The position numbers and the translations under genes were made by a program. The notes below the pieces were generated by a model. It worked only from the letters and a program-made list of their open reading frames with translations, made no database searches and had not been told where the DNA came from. 64,000 bases of DNA from Mycolicibacterium sp. CBMA 234. Lineage in GTDB: Bacteria > Actinomycetota > Actinomycetes > Mycobacteriales > Mycobacteriaceae. Of this stretch, positions 44,542-53,095 are shown in pieces. Every line of letters starts with the position of its first letter. Within the stretch, counting starts at the first letter, position 1. The DNA is taken from NCBI RefSeq assembly GCF_009729415.1, contig NZ_MPKW01000026.1, positions 41,898-105,897 on the forward strand. The letters are read 5' to 3'.

Positions 44542-44811
44542 TCAGCGACGCAGGCCGAGACGCTCGATCAGCGAGCGGTAACGCGCGACGTCGACCTGGG
44601 CGACGTACTTGAGCAGCCGGCGACGACGGCCGACCAGCAGCAGCAGGCCACGACGGCTGTGGTGGTCGTGCTTGTGCTGCTTGAGGTGCTCGGTCAGGTC
44701 CGAGATGCGCTTGGTCAGCATGGCGACCTGAGCCTCCGGCGAACCGGTGTCGGTCTCATGCAGGCCGTACTGGCCCAGGATTTCTTTTTTCTGCTCGGTG
44801 GTGAGTGCCAC
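44542..44811 (-). CDS. rpsO: 30S ribosomal protein S15
   Basis: S15 has 89 residues and binds 16S rRNA at the h20-h22 junction. HETDTGSPEAQVAMLTKRIS and LTEHLKQHKHDHHSRRGLL are seen. The full family length is present. Translational autoregulation by S15 is known in other bacteria; no clear leader structure was seen here. It is followed by an intrinsic terminator, so pnp has its own promoter. Confidence 0.98.
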   Translation of the reverse strand: MALTTEQKKEILGQYGLHETDTGSPEAQVAMLTKRISDLTEHLKQHKHDHHSRRGLLLLVGRRRRLLKYVAQVDVARYRSLIERLGLRR

Positions 44812-44932
44812 GAAACAACTCCATCAAATTCGGTCCGCGAAGAACAACTAGGGCGCGGCCGCCGCGAACTGCAGCACGCGCGTCGGGCATCTTAACAGCT
44901 GGAAACTGCGCTGCACCAATCGCGCAGCACGT

Positions 44933-45907
44933 TTACTGCGCGGCCAGAATCGTGCGGGCGCGCGCGGTATCGCGGTCCATGGCCACGATGAGGTCGTCCA
45001 CTGAAGTGAACTTCTCCTGGCCACGGATACGCGAGACGAAATCCACTGCCACGTGCTGGCCGTACAAGTCGGCCTCGGTGTCCAGCACAAAGGCCTCGAC
45101 GGTGCGGGTACGCCCGGAGAACGTCGGATTGGTGCCCACTGACACTGCAGCCTCGTAACGCTCCCCCGGCGTCACGGTGCCGACGGCAGGGCCGTGCCCC
45201 AGCACGGTGAACCAGGCGGCGTAGACGCCGTCGGCCGGGATCGCCGAGTGCATCGGCGGGGCGACGTTCGCGGTCGGGAATCCCAATCCGCGACCCCGGC
45301 CGTCACCACGAACGACGACACCCTCGACGCGGTGTGGCCGCCCGAGGGCCTCGGTCGCGGCCACCATGTCGCCTGCGTCGACGCAGGACCGGATGTAGGT
45401 GGACGAGAAGGTGACCGTCTCGGCGCGGTGGTGCTCGGCTACCAGCGAGATGCCTTCGACGGCGAACCCGAAGCGTTCCCCGGCTTTGCGCAGCAGCGGC
45501 ACGTTGCCGCCGGCTTTCTTGCCGAACGTGAAGTTCTCGCCGACCACCACTTCCACGACGTGCAGGCGCTCGACGAGCAGCTCGTGCACGTAGCGATCCG
45601 GGGTCAGCTTCATGAAGTCGGTGGTGAACGGCATCACCAGAAAGACGTCGACGCCCAGTTCCTCGACGAGTTCGGCCCGCCGCGTCAACGTCGTCAGCTG
45701 CGCCGGGTGGCTACCCGGCAAGACCACTTCCATCGGATGAGGGTCGAACGTCATGAGCACCGTGGGCACCCCGCGGGACCGGCCGGCTTTCACCGCATGG
45801 CTGATCAACTCCGCGTGTCCACGGTGCACGCCGTCGAATACCCCGATGGTGACAACACATCGGCCCCAGTCCGTGGGGATCTCGTCCTGCCCACGCCAGC
45901 GCTGCAC
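44933..45907 (-). CDS. ribF: Bifunctional riboflavin kinase/FAD synthetase RibF
   Basis: RibF makes FMN and FAD. The 324 residues have an N-terminal FAD synthetase domain with VVTIGVFDGVHRGH (about residues 18-31) and a C-terminal riboflavin kinase domain with GFPTANV (about 210) and SVGTNPTFSG. VEAFVLDTEADLYGQHVAVD follows. The GTG at 45907 matches the M. tuberculosis start (QRWRGQDEIP). It is upstream of rpsO with a 121-bp gap. Confidence 0.93.
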   Translation of the reverse strand: MQRWRGQDEIPTDWGRCVVTIGVFDGVHRGHAELISHAVKAGRSRGVPTVLMTFDPHPMEVVLPGSHPAQLTTLTRRAELVEELGVDVFLVMPFTTDFMKLTPDRYVHELLVERLHVVEVVVGENFTFGKKAGGNVPLLRKAGERFGFAVEGISLVAEHHRAETVTFSSTYIRSCVDAGDMVAATEALGRPHRVEGVVVRGDGRGRGLGFPTANVAPPMHSAIPADGVYAAWFTVLGHGPAVGTVTPGERYEAAVSVGTNPTFSGRTRTVEAFVLDTEADLYGQHVAVDFVSRIRGQEKFTSVDDLIVAMDRDTARARTILAAQ

Positions 45908-45974
45908 GCCCGTTAGCCTACGGCGCGCCCGGGCAGCAGGCACCGCTAGATCCCCGTATGAGGTGACGATTGCC

Positions 45975-45980
45975 TAAACT
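45975..45980 (+). promoter_or_regulatory. -10 element TAAACT for leaderless sirR
   Basis: TAAACT ends 7 bp before the GTG at 45988, the spacing seen when transcription starts at the first codon. This suggests a leaderless sirR mRNA; no Shine-Dalgarno is present. Confidence 0.55.
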
Positions 45981-45987
45981 TTGTGCT

Positions 45988-46707
45988 GTGAGTCCTGCAG
46001 AAGACGCTGGCAACCCGCCAGATCTATCCCCGGTCGCCCAGGACTACCTCAAAGTCATCTGGACTGCCCAGGAGTGGTCGCACGAGAAAGTCAGCACAAA
46101 GATGCTGGCAGAACGCATCGGAGTGTCGGCGTCGACGGCCTCCGAGTCGATTCGCAAGCTCGCCGATCAGGGCCTGGTGCACCACGAGAAGTACGGCGCC
46201 GTGACGCTGACCGACGTTGGGCGGTGCGCCGCGCTCGCCATGGTGCGCCGGCACCGGCTGATGGAGACGTTCCTCGTGCGCGAGCTCGGCTACGGCTGGG
46301 ACGAGGTGCACGACGAGGCAGAGGTTCTGGAGCACGCCGTCTCGGACCGGATGCTCGACCGCATCGACGCCAAGCTCGGCTTCCCGACCCGTGACCCGCA
46401 CGGCGACCCGATTCCGGCGGCCGACGGTCGGGTACCGACTCCCCCGGCACGGCAGCTGTCCGTCTGTTCGGACGGCGACGCCGGCACGGTAGCCCGGATC
46501 TCAGACCACGACCCCGAGATGCTGCGGTACTTCGACAGCGTCGGCATCACCCTCGACTCGCATCTGCGGGTGGTCGCGCGACGCGACTTCGCCGGGATGA
46601 TCTCGGTGGCGGTCACGGCTGCGGACGCTGTGGACGACGTGGATGCCGATGCCACCACCGTCGACCTGGGAAACCCTGCGGCCGAAGCGATCTGGGTCGT
46701 CGCTTAG
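45988..46707 (+). CDS. sirR: DtxR/MntR-family metal-dependent repressor SirR
   Basis: This 239-residue protein corresponds to Rv2788. The N-terminal helix-turn-helix (about residues 25-60: TKMLAERIGVSASTASESIR) is followed by the metal-binding/dimerisation domain (about 70-145, ETFLVRELGYGWDEVHDEAE and LEHAVSD) and a C-terminal FeoA/SH3-like domain from about 155. The family senses Mn(II) or Fe(II). I chose the GTG at 45988; TTG at 45970 is the other option. Confidence 0.9.
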   Translation: MSPAEDAGNPPDLSPVAQDYLKVIWTAQEWSHEKVSTKMLAERIGVSASTASESIRKLADQGLVHHEKYGAVTLTDVGRCAALAMVRRHRLMETFLVRELGYGWDEVHDEAEVLEHAVSDRMLDRIDAKLGFPTRDPHGDPIPAADGRVPTPPARQLSVCSDGDAGTVARISDHDPEMLRYFDSVGITLDSHLRVVARRDFAGMISVAVTAADAVDDVDADATTVDLGNPAAEAIWVVA

Positions 46708-46714
46708 CGCGACG

Positions 46715-47692
46715 TCACCAGACCAGGCTGACCTGCTCAGCCCAGCCCAGTAGGTGCTCGACCCCGATGGTCTGCCCGTCGTCGGTCTTGATGCTGCCGT
46801 CGTAGTGGCCGAAACATTGATGCGTGCCCGGTCCCGGCGCGCGATCGTGGAACGGCGTGAAGACCAGATCGATGTCGTCTGCGTCGGGAGTCCGGACGGA
46901 CCACGGTGCGAGAAAGTCGGTGTACTGCCAGTCCAGTTCCGTGCCGACCTTGGTGAGCCGGCCGTCGACGCAGAGCGCGTTCTCGGTCATGCCGGTGCCC
47001 ACCGTCCACTTGCCGCCCAGTTGCAGGCCGACGACGTGGCCATCGGTATGTCCAGAGGCCGCACCCCAGTTCCAACGGACCAGCGCCGGCCACCGTCCCC
47101 GGCCGTGGTCGAGTACGCCCCAGCCGCCCGTGAAGTCGTACGCCTGATCGCCGAGGTGCACCGTGCCCGACGCCGGTCGGGCGGTGTGTTTCGCGGTGTA
47201 CTGGAATTTGCGGTCACTCCACGGCACGACGACCCCGAGCGTCTCGTGCCCGGGCGGCAGCCTCACCGTCACGTCGCCGGTCAGCGGGCCGTGAGTGGTC
47301 TTGCAGGAGAACTGAATTCGCGTGGTGTCCGGGCCGTCGGTGAGATCGATGCTGACCTTGCCGCGGGCGCTGGTCGGGCCGCCGCCGAGGCTGGTCGGCA
47401 GTGTCACCCCGCGGGCCAGCGGCAGCACGCTGTTTCGGTTGACTTCGCACCCACCGTATTCGAGAAAGTAGATGTTGTTGACGCCGAGGTAGTCGAGACT
47501 CGAGACAGTGACGGCAACCAGATGGGTCGGCGTCGTGATGCACCAGTGCTCCCAGCGCTTCGCGCGGCCCCAGCCACGTAAATTGCAGCGGTGCAACGGG
47601 GTTCGAGTCCAGCCCACTGCATCCGGGTTGAGCCGTCCCGCCGGCGTACAGAGGTCGATCGGCGCAGTGATCTCAGGCTCGTGGGTGGCCAT
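46715..47692 (-). CDS. DUF2804 protein
   Basis: This 325-residue protein has the DUF2804 signature spread along its length: LDYLGVNNIYFLEY (about residues 66-79), GGWGVLDHGRGRWPALVRWN (about 189-208) and ASGHTDGHVVGLQLGGKWT. The family is soluble, with no known activity. It is convergent with sirR (7-bp gap). Confidence 0.85.
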   Translation of the reverse strand: MATHEPEITAPIDLCTPAGRLNPDAVGWTRTPLHRCNLRGWGRAKRWEHWCITTPTHLVAVTVSSLDYLGVNNIYFLEYGGCEVNRNSVLPLARGVTLPTSLGGGPTSARGKVSIDLTDGPDTTRIQFSCKTTHGPLTGDVTVRLPPGHETLGVVVPWSDRKFQYTAKHTARPASGTVHLGDQAYDFTGGWGVLDHGRGRWPALVRWNWGAASGHTDGHVVGLQLGGKWTVGTGMTENALCVDGRLTKVGTELDWQYTDFLAPWSVRTPDADDIDLVFTPFHDRAPGPGTHQCFGHYDGSIKTDDGQTIGVEHLLGWAEQVSLVW

Positions 47693-47720
47693 GAGCCGAC
47701 GCTACAACGTTGGCAGGCGA

Positions 47721-47997
47721 TCAGTTCACGAGTCTGCTGTGGTATCCCGCGCGCACCGCGGGGTCGGTGCGGGTGAACGTGGTGTCGAAATGGGCGGCGT
47801 GGGCGATCCAATGCCGGGCACTGCCCGGGAGCGCGCCCAGGATCTTGATCATTGCGCCAAGCGCTTGCGGCACCCCCCACTTTCGATCGAACGGCGCACA
47901 TCGCGTCCAGCGGCCAACGAACGTCCACAAGTCCCCAGCGCTGCAACACGAGTGCGGCCTCAGCCATGTCGCGCACCTGACGCAGCGGTGATGTCAC
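47721..47997 (-). pseudogene. Probable frameshifted small gene after alpha/beta hydrolase
   Basis: A frame starts at a GTG (47997) that overlaps the hydrolase stop (GTGA) and reads MTSPLRQVRDMAEAALVLQR then WGLVDVRWPLDAM. A second frame, usable from near 47873-47878 (a run of six C), continues as KWGVPQALGAMIKILGALPG and ends at 47721. Joined, they would give about 92 residues with one frameshift. I do not recognise the joined protein; the N-terminal part faintly resembles acyl-CoA synthetase N-termini. It may be a sequencing slip or a decayed gene. Confidence 0.35.
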
Positions 47998-48827
47998 GAC
48001 ACCCCTTTCATCCCAACCACCAGACGCACCACGGCATCGGGATCATCAAGTTGTGGACAGTGCCCGGACCAAGGCAGGACCACCAACTCGCTGCCCGGAA
48101 TCTGCTGGTGAAGAATTCGACTCGCATCGACCGGGATGATGCGGTCCTTGGCGCCGTGCACCACGACCGTCGGGCAACTGACCCGGATACCGCAGTGGCC
48201 GGAGGCCGTCTCCCGCGCGTACTGCAACGCATAGCGGCCCAGCTCCGCCACGGCCCGCTGAGTGTTGACCGATTGAGCCCAGCGGGTGATCACTTCTTGC
48301 TCCGCGGGCTTACCCGGATCAAAGAGCAAGCGGCGCAAGCTCGCTTCGGTCGCCCAGCGCAGAGCGCCGGCAGGCACCGGCGCCCGGGCGACACCGCGCC
48401 AGAACCGTACGGGAACGTCGCGGTATCGAGCGAGCCGGGCCAACCAGTTCCGGGAATTGAGCGGATCATCCAGTGCAACCAGGGCTTTCACCATCTCCGG
48501 CCGCCGGTCGGCGGCACGGACCGCGGTGGCCGAGCCAAGTGAGTTACCGACCAGGACAGCCGGTCCAGTCTCGTCGAGTAACGCGTCGACGAAGTCGTCG
48601 AACTGCGGAAGCAGGGGCCCAGGACCGCGCCGGCCGGCCCGGCCGAAGCCGGGCAGGTCGACCGCAAAGGCCTTGCGCCCCAGCGACTCCAGTCGGGCGA
48701 GCACCCCACGCCAGGTGTCGGCACTGTCGCCGTAACCGTGCAACAGCACGACTGGCATGCCGTTACCCGACACCGACAACGCCCGGGTGTCCACGCCGTT
48801 GAAGGTCAACCAGGTCTCGGTGATCAT
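47994..48827 (-). CDS. Alpha/beta hydrolase
   Basis: This 277-residue protein has the oxyanion region VVLLHGYGDSADTW (about residues 25-38), the nucleophile elbow VGNSLGSA (about 93-100), the acid in HGAKDRIIPVD (about 222-232) and the His in WSGHCPQLDDPD. Ser-Asp-His is complete. Substrate unknown. The start at 48827 (MITETWLTF) is the best family fit; ATGs at 48851 or further upstream are possible. Confidence 0.78.
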   Translation of the reverse strand: MITETWLTFNGVDTRALSVSGNGMPVVLLHGYGDSADTWRGVLARLESLGRKAFAVDLPGFGRAGRRGPGPLLPQFDDFVDALLDETGPAVLVGNSLGSATAVRAADRRPEMVKALVALDDPLNSRNWLARLARYRDVPVRFWRGVARAPVPAGALRWATEASLRRLLFDPGKPAEQEVITRWAQSVNTQRAVAELGRYALQYARETASGHCGIRVSCPTVVVHGAKDRIIPVDASRILHQQIPGSELVVLPWSGHCPQLDDPDAVVRLVVGMKGVS

Positions 48828-48974
48828 CCCGCCATCAGTCCTCTCGATCATGCATGTCGCCTGAACTTCGATACCGCTATTTCCACACCCCGCCACCGGC
48901 CGTTTCCGACGTTGACGCCCCGCACCGGTGGTGACCCAAGTCTTGCGTTCGCCGCATCCCCGCGCTACGTTAAG

Positions 48975-48984
48975 TGAATATTCA
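48975..48984. promoter_or_regulatory. Palindrome TGAATATTCA upstream of the thiolase operon
   Basis: A perfect 10-bp palindrome lies 34 bp before the ltp1-like start at 49019. It is a candidate operator for the TetR protein at the end of the operon; binding is inferred. Confidence 0.5.
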
Positions 48985-49018
48985 ATAGTTTGGCAACAGG
49001 CGACCTACGGAGGAAGCA

Positions 49019-50206
49019 TTGACCAGGAATGTGCTTGTGGCCGGCGTCGGGATGATTCCCTTCAAAACCCCGAGTCGCACTGCCCCATACCCAGATATGG
49101 GCGAAGCAGCGACCCGGGCCGCGCTAGCCGATGCCGGTGTCGACTACCGGACTGTCCAACAGGCCTACGCGGGCTATGTGTATGGCGACTCAACATCAGG
49201 ACAGGCTGCGCTGTACGGCCTCGGGCAGACCGGTATCCCGATTGTCAACGTCAACAACAACTGTTCGACGGGGTCCACAGCCCTGTGGTTGGCCCGCCAG
49301 GCCATCGAGTCCGGAGCCGCAGAATGCGTGTTGGCGGTCGGCTTCGAACAGATGCAGCGCGGCGCCCTGGGATCGATGTGGACAGACCGGCCCAGCCCCT
49401 TCGAACGATTCGACGACGTCACCAAGCGGGTGCAGGGATGGGACGAGGTCGCTCCGATGGCCGCCCAGTACTTCGGCGGCGCCGGTCGGCAGTACGCCGA
49501 AACCTACGGAACGAAGCCGGAAACCTTCGCCCGCATCGCGGTCAAAGCACGACAGCACGCCAAGAACAACCCCTATGCGGTGTTCCGTGACCCGGTCACC
49601 GTCGATGAGGTCATGGCCTCCCCGCAGATCTTCGGGCCACTGACCCGGTTGCAGTGCTGCCCACCGACCTGCGGCGCCGCCGCCGCGGTGCTGATGAGCG
49701 ACGAGTTTGCGCGCAAGCAGGGGCTGAAGCCCACCGTGGCGATCAAAGCGCAGGCGATGTCCACCGACCTCGTGTCGACGTTCAATTCAGACGACATGCT
49801 CAAGGTCGTCGGATACGACATGGCCAAGACGGCCGCCGACCAGGTTTACGAATCGTCCGGCGTGGCACCAGAAGACATCCGGGTCGTCGAACTGCACGAT
49901 TGCTTCACCGCCAATGAACTGATCACCTACGAAGTTCTGGGCCTGACCCCGGAAGGCACGGCGGAAAAGTTCATCGTTGACGGCGACAACACCTACGGCG
50001 GTCGAGTGGTCACCAATCCATCGGGCGGACTCCTGTCCAAGGGCCACCCCCTCGGTGCGACCGGACTGGCGCAGTGCGCAGAACTGGTTTGGCAGCTGCG
50101 CGGCCAGGCCGATGCCCGTCAGGTCGAAAACGTAACCGTGGCACTGCAACACAACATCGGCCTCGGCGGCGCGGCCGTGGTCACCCTCTACGAGAAGGTG
50201 AGCTGA
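49019..50206 (+). CDS. ltp1: Thiolase/lipid-transfer protein (Ltp1-like)
   Basis: This 395-residue SCP2-type thiolase resembles Rv2790c. The catalytic Cys82 is in NNNCSTGS, with His in ELHDCFTANE and GHPLGATG near the C-terminus. Thiolases of this group do thiolysis or retro-aldol cleavage in fatty-acid or sterol side-chain breakdown. A TTG start at 49019 is supported by GGAGGAA at 49009-49015. It is the first gene of a seven-gene plus-strand operon. Confidence 0.9.
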   Translation: MTRNVLVAGVGMIPFKTPSRTAPYPDMGEAATRAALADAGVDYRTVQQAYAGYVYGDSTSGQAALYGLGQTGIPIVNVNNNCSTGSTALWLARQAIESGAAECVLAVGFEQMQRGALGSMWTDRPSPFERFDDVTKRVQGWDEVAPMAAQYFGGAGRQYAETYGTKPETFARIAVKARQHAKNNPYAVFRDPVTVDEVMASPQIFGPLTRLQCCPPTCGAAAAVLMSDEFARKQGLKPTVAIKAQAMSTDLVSTFNSDDMLKVVGYDMAKTAADQVYESSGVAPEDIRVVELHDCFTANELITYEVLGLTPEGTAEKFIVDGDNTYGGRVVTNPSGGLLSKGHPLGATGLAQCAELVWQLRGQADARQVENVTVALQHNIGLGGAAVVTLYEKVS

Positions 50207-50207
50207 C

Positions 50208-50666
50208 ATGGCGATCGATACCGGTGCCATCGGCACCGAGCTACCCCCGCAGTCATTGACCATCGACCGGGGCCGGCTGCGCTTCTTCGCCAAGGCGATC
50301 GGCGAAAACGACCCGGTGTACACCGAAGTCGATGCCGCGAAAGCAGCTGGATACCAGGACCTTCCGGCGCCGCCGACTTTCCTGTTCTCAGTCGAGTTGG
50401 AGAACCCGGATCCATTCGTCTTCCTCAGCTCGCTCGGCGTCGACCTGCGCTTTGTACTGCACGGCGAGCAATCGTTCACCTATCACCAAATCGCTTATGC
50501 GGGTGACGAACTCGTCGCGCGGCCACGGATCGTCGACATCTACAGCAAGAAGGGCGGCGCGCTGGAGTTCGTTGTGAAGGAAACGGCCATCACCCGCACC
50601 GACGGCACGCCGATCGCGGACCTGCGATCAGTGATCGTGGTACAGAATCCAGGAGTTACCGCATGA
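50208..50666 (+). CDS. MaoC-like dehydratase, FAS1/HadA-type N-terminal domain
   Basis: This 152-residue hot-dog protein includes LRFFAKAIGENDPVYTEVDA and LPAPPTFLFSVEL, typical of the FAS1_DH_region/HadA-type subunit, which lacks the catalytic hydratase motif and pairs with a HadB-like partner. The partner is the next gene, overlapping by ATGA. A heterodimeric enoyl-CoA hydratase is inferred. Confidence 0.82.
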   Translation: MAIDTGAIGTELPPQSLTIDRGRLRFFAKAIGENDPVYTEVDAAKAAGYQDLPAPPTFLFSVELENPDPFVFLSSLGVDLRFVLHGEQSFTYHQIAYAGDELVARPRIVDIYSKKGGALEFVVKETAITRTDGTPIADLRSVIVVQNPGVTA

Positions 50667-51073
50667 CCACCGCCGAAACCGTCACCGTCGGCACCGAGCT
50701 ACCGCCCCTTGAGGTCGACGCCATCTCGCGCCTCACCTTGGCCCTGTTCGCCGGATCCTCCGGCGACCACAATCCGATGCATGTCGACGTCGATGCAGCG
50801 AAATCTGTTGGTCTGCAAGATGTTTTTGCGCACGGCATGCTGTCGATGGCTTACCTGGGCCGGCTATTGACGGGCTGGGTACCGCAAGAGCACGTCCGCT
50901 CCTACCGGGTGCGCTTCGCCGCGATCACGCCTGTGCACGGCGCGCCAACCTGCACCGGCCGCGTCACCGCGATCGCCGACGTCGACGGCGAGCGACGCGC
51001 CACCGTCGAACTGGCGGTCCGCCTGGCCGACGGCACCACCACCCTCACCGGCGACGCAGTCGTCGCCGTCTAA
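50663..51073 (+). CDS. MaoC-like dehydratase, catalytic subunit
   Basis: This 136-residue hot-dog protein has the hydratase-2 motif AGSSGDHNPMHVD (about residues 30-42; Asp and His catalytic) followed by FAHGMLSMAYLGR. It starts in the ATGA overlap with the preceding MaoC gene. Together they probably hydrate an enoyl-CoA. Confidence 0.86.
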   Translation: MTTAETVTVGTELPPLEVDAISRLTLALFAGSSGDHNPMHVDVDAAKSVGLQDVFAHGMLSMAYLGRLLTGWVPQEHVRSYRVRFAAITPVHGAPTCTGRVTAIADVDGERRATVELAVRLADGTTTLTGDAVVAV

Positions 51074-51092
51074 TCGAAAGGGGCTCAGACAC

Positions 51093-51923
51093 ATGGGAAA
51101 TATGGAAAACAAAGTCGCCATCGTCTCCGGCTCAGGCCGGGGCATCGGTCGCGAGATCGCTCTCAAACTCGCTTCCGAGGGCGCATACGTCGTGGTCAAT
51201 GACATGGATGCCGAACCGGCAGCCGAAACCATCGCCGCCATCGAAGCATTGGGCGCCAAGGCGGTGCCCTGCATCGGCAGTGTGACCGAGGAGGGCTTCG
51301 GCGAGCGATTCGTGGCAACAGCCGTCGATACCTTCGGCGGTCTGGACGTCATCGTCAACAATGCCGGCTACACCTGGGATTCGGTCATCCAGAAGATGAC
51401 CGACGAACAGTGGGATGCGATTCTCGACGTGCACCTCAAGGCGCCGTTCCACATCCTGCGTGCTGCACAACCTGTCATCAGCGGTTTGGTCAAGCAAGCG
51501 AAGGCGGCGGGCGAACCCGTGCCGTGCCGCAAGGTGGTCAACATCTCGTCGCTTGCCGGGGTCGGAGGCAACGGCGGCCAATCGAACTACGCGGCGGCCA
51601 AAGCCGGCATCATCGGCCTGACCAAGACACTGGCCAAGGAATGGGGCCGCTACAACGTCACCGTCAACGCGGTCGCCTTCGGCTTGATCAAGACCCGCCT
51701 CACCGAGGCACCGGCGGACGGGGACAGCACAATCACGGTGGCCGACAAGCAAATTCAGGTTGGCGTCAACCCTGGGTTGCTCGCTGCGATGGAGCAGATG
51801 ATTCCGCTGGGCCGCGGCGGGACCCCCGCCGAAGCTGCTGGTGCGGTGTACCTGTTGTGCACGCCCGAGTCCGACTATGTCAGCGCGCAGACCCTGGTCT
51901 GCGGCGGCGGATTCAACTTCTAG
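51093..51923 (+). CDS. SDR, probable 3-hydroxyacyl-CoA dehydrogenase
   Basis: This 276-residue classical SDR has SGSGRGIG (about 11-18), NNAGYTWDS (about 89-97), the Ser in NISSLAG and YAAAK (about 166-170). In this operon a dehydrogenase is needed between hydratase and thiolase. Exact substrate unknown. Confidence 0.85.
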   Translation: MGNMENKVAIVSGSGRGIGREIALKLASEGAYVVVNDMDAEPAAETIAAIEALGAKAVPCIGSVTEEGFGERFVATAVDTFGGLDVIVNNAGYTWDSVIQKMTDEQWDAILDVHLKAPFHILRAAQPVISGLVKQAKAAGEPVPCRKVVNISSLAGVGGNGGQSNYAAAKAGIIGLTKTLAKEWGRYNVTVNAVAFGLIKTRLTEAPADGDSTITVADKQIQVGVNPGLLAAMEQMIPLGRGGTPAEAAGAVYLLCTPESDYVSAQTLVCGGGFNF

Positions 51924-51930
51924 GCTCGCC

Positions 51931-53079
51931 ATGGTTACCGGATATTGGTCACCGTGGGTCGACGATGAGATCGACGACCTCAAAACGATGGCAACGAAGT
52001 TCTTCAACACCGAGGCTCTGCCCCACCGGGAACGCTGGGAGCAGCAGAAGTGCGTCGACCGTGAGTTCTGGCTGGCAGCAGGTCAACTCGGCCTGCTGTG
52101 CGCAGCCGTGCCTGAGGAATACGGGGGCGGCGGCGGCACGATAGCGCACGATTTCGCCATCTTGGAAGCGCAAGCGTATTGCGGGGAAAGCGGATTCGGG
52201 AATCAGGTCCACAGTGGCCTGGTTGCGCACTACCTGCTGGCCTACGGTTCGCATGAACAGAAACTCCGCTGGCTGCCCAAGATGGCGACCGGTGAGTTGG
52301 TGGGCGCCATCGCGATGTCCGAACCGGGCGGTGGCTCGGACCTCAAAGCGCTGCGCACCACTGCGATTCGCGACGGCGATCACTATCTGCTCAACGGTTC
52401 CAAAACGTTCATCTCGAACGGCTCCAGTGCCGACATCATCGTGCTGGTGGTCAAAACCGATCCCAGTGCGGGTGCCAAAGGTGTGTCACTGCTGGTGCTG
52501 GAAACCGCTGACGCAGAAGGTTTCCGCGTCGGCCGAGTACTGGAAAAGCTCGGAATGAAGGCGCAGGACACCGCCGAGTTGTTCTTCGACAACGTCCGGG
52601 TGCCCGCAGAGAACCTGTTGGGCGAAGAGGGAGCCGGCTACGGCTACGCGATGAAACAGCTCGCCCATGAACGATTGGTGGTTGCCGTCTGCGGTCTGGC
52701 GACGCTCGAACGCGCGGTCGACGAGACCGTCGCCTATACCCAGACACGGGAAGCGTTCGGTGCACCATTGTTCGAGATGCAGAACACCCGTTTCGAGTTG
52801 GCCGATTGCGCGACGATTGCCAGGGTGGCACGGACTTTCGTCGACGACTGCATCGTCAAGCATTTGCGCGGCGGGCTGAACGCCACGACCGCGTCGATGG
52901 CCAAGAGCTGGGTGACCGACATGCAATGCCAGGTGATCGATCGTTGCCTGCAGCTGTTCGGCGGATACGGCTACATGCTCGAGTACCCGATCACCCGGAT
53001 GTTCGCCGACTCGCGCGCGCAGCGGATTTACGCCGGCACCAACGAAGTGATGAAGGAATTGATCGCTCGATCATTGTGA
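51931..53079 (+). CDS. Acyl-CoA dehydrogenase (FadE21-like)
   Basis: This 382-residue flavoprotein has AMSEPGGGSDLKALRT (about 128-143), SKTFISNG, and the C-terminal LFGGYGYMLEYPITRMFADS. IYAGTNEVMKELIARS ends it, and the catalytic Glu in this family lies in the preceding segment. In M. tuberculosis fadE21 sits next to ltp1. It oxidises an acyl-CoA in the first step of the pathway. The ATG at 51931 is 8 bp after the SDR stop. Confidence 0.9.
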   Translation: MVTGYWSPWVDDEIDDLKTMATKFFNTEALPHRERWEQQKCVDREFWLAAGQLGLLCAAVPEEYGGGGGTIAHDFAILEAQAYCGESGFGNQVHSGLVAHYLLAYGSHEQKLRWLPKMATGELVGAIAMSEPGGGSDLKALRTTAIRDGDHYLLNGSKTFISNGSSADIIVLVVKTDPSAGAKGVSLLVLETADAEGFRVGRVLEKLGMKAQDTAELFFDNVRVPAENLLGEEGAGYGYAMKQLAHERLVVAVCGLATLERAVDETVAYTQTREAFGAPLFEMQNTRFELADCATIARVARTFVDDCIVKHLRGGLNATTASMAKSWVTDMQCQVIDRCLQLFGGYGYMLEYPITRMFADSRAQRIYAGTNEVMKELIARSL

Positions 53080-53095
53080 CTAGCGGGAGTTTGAC

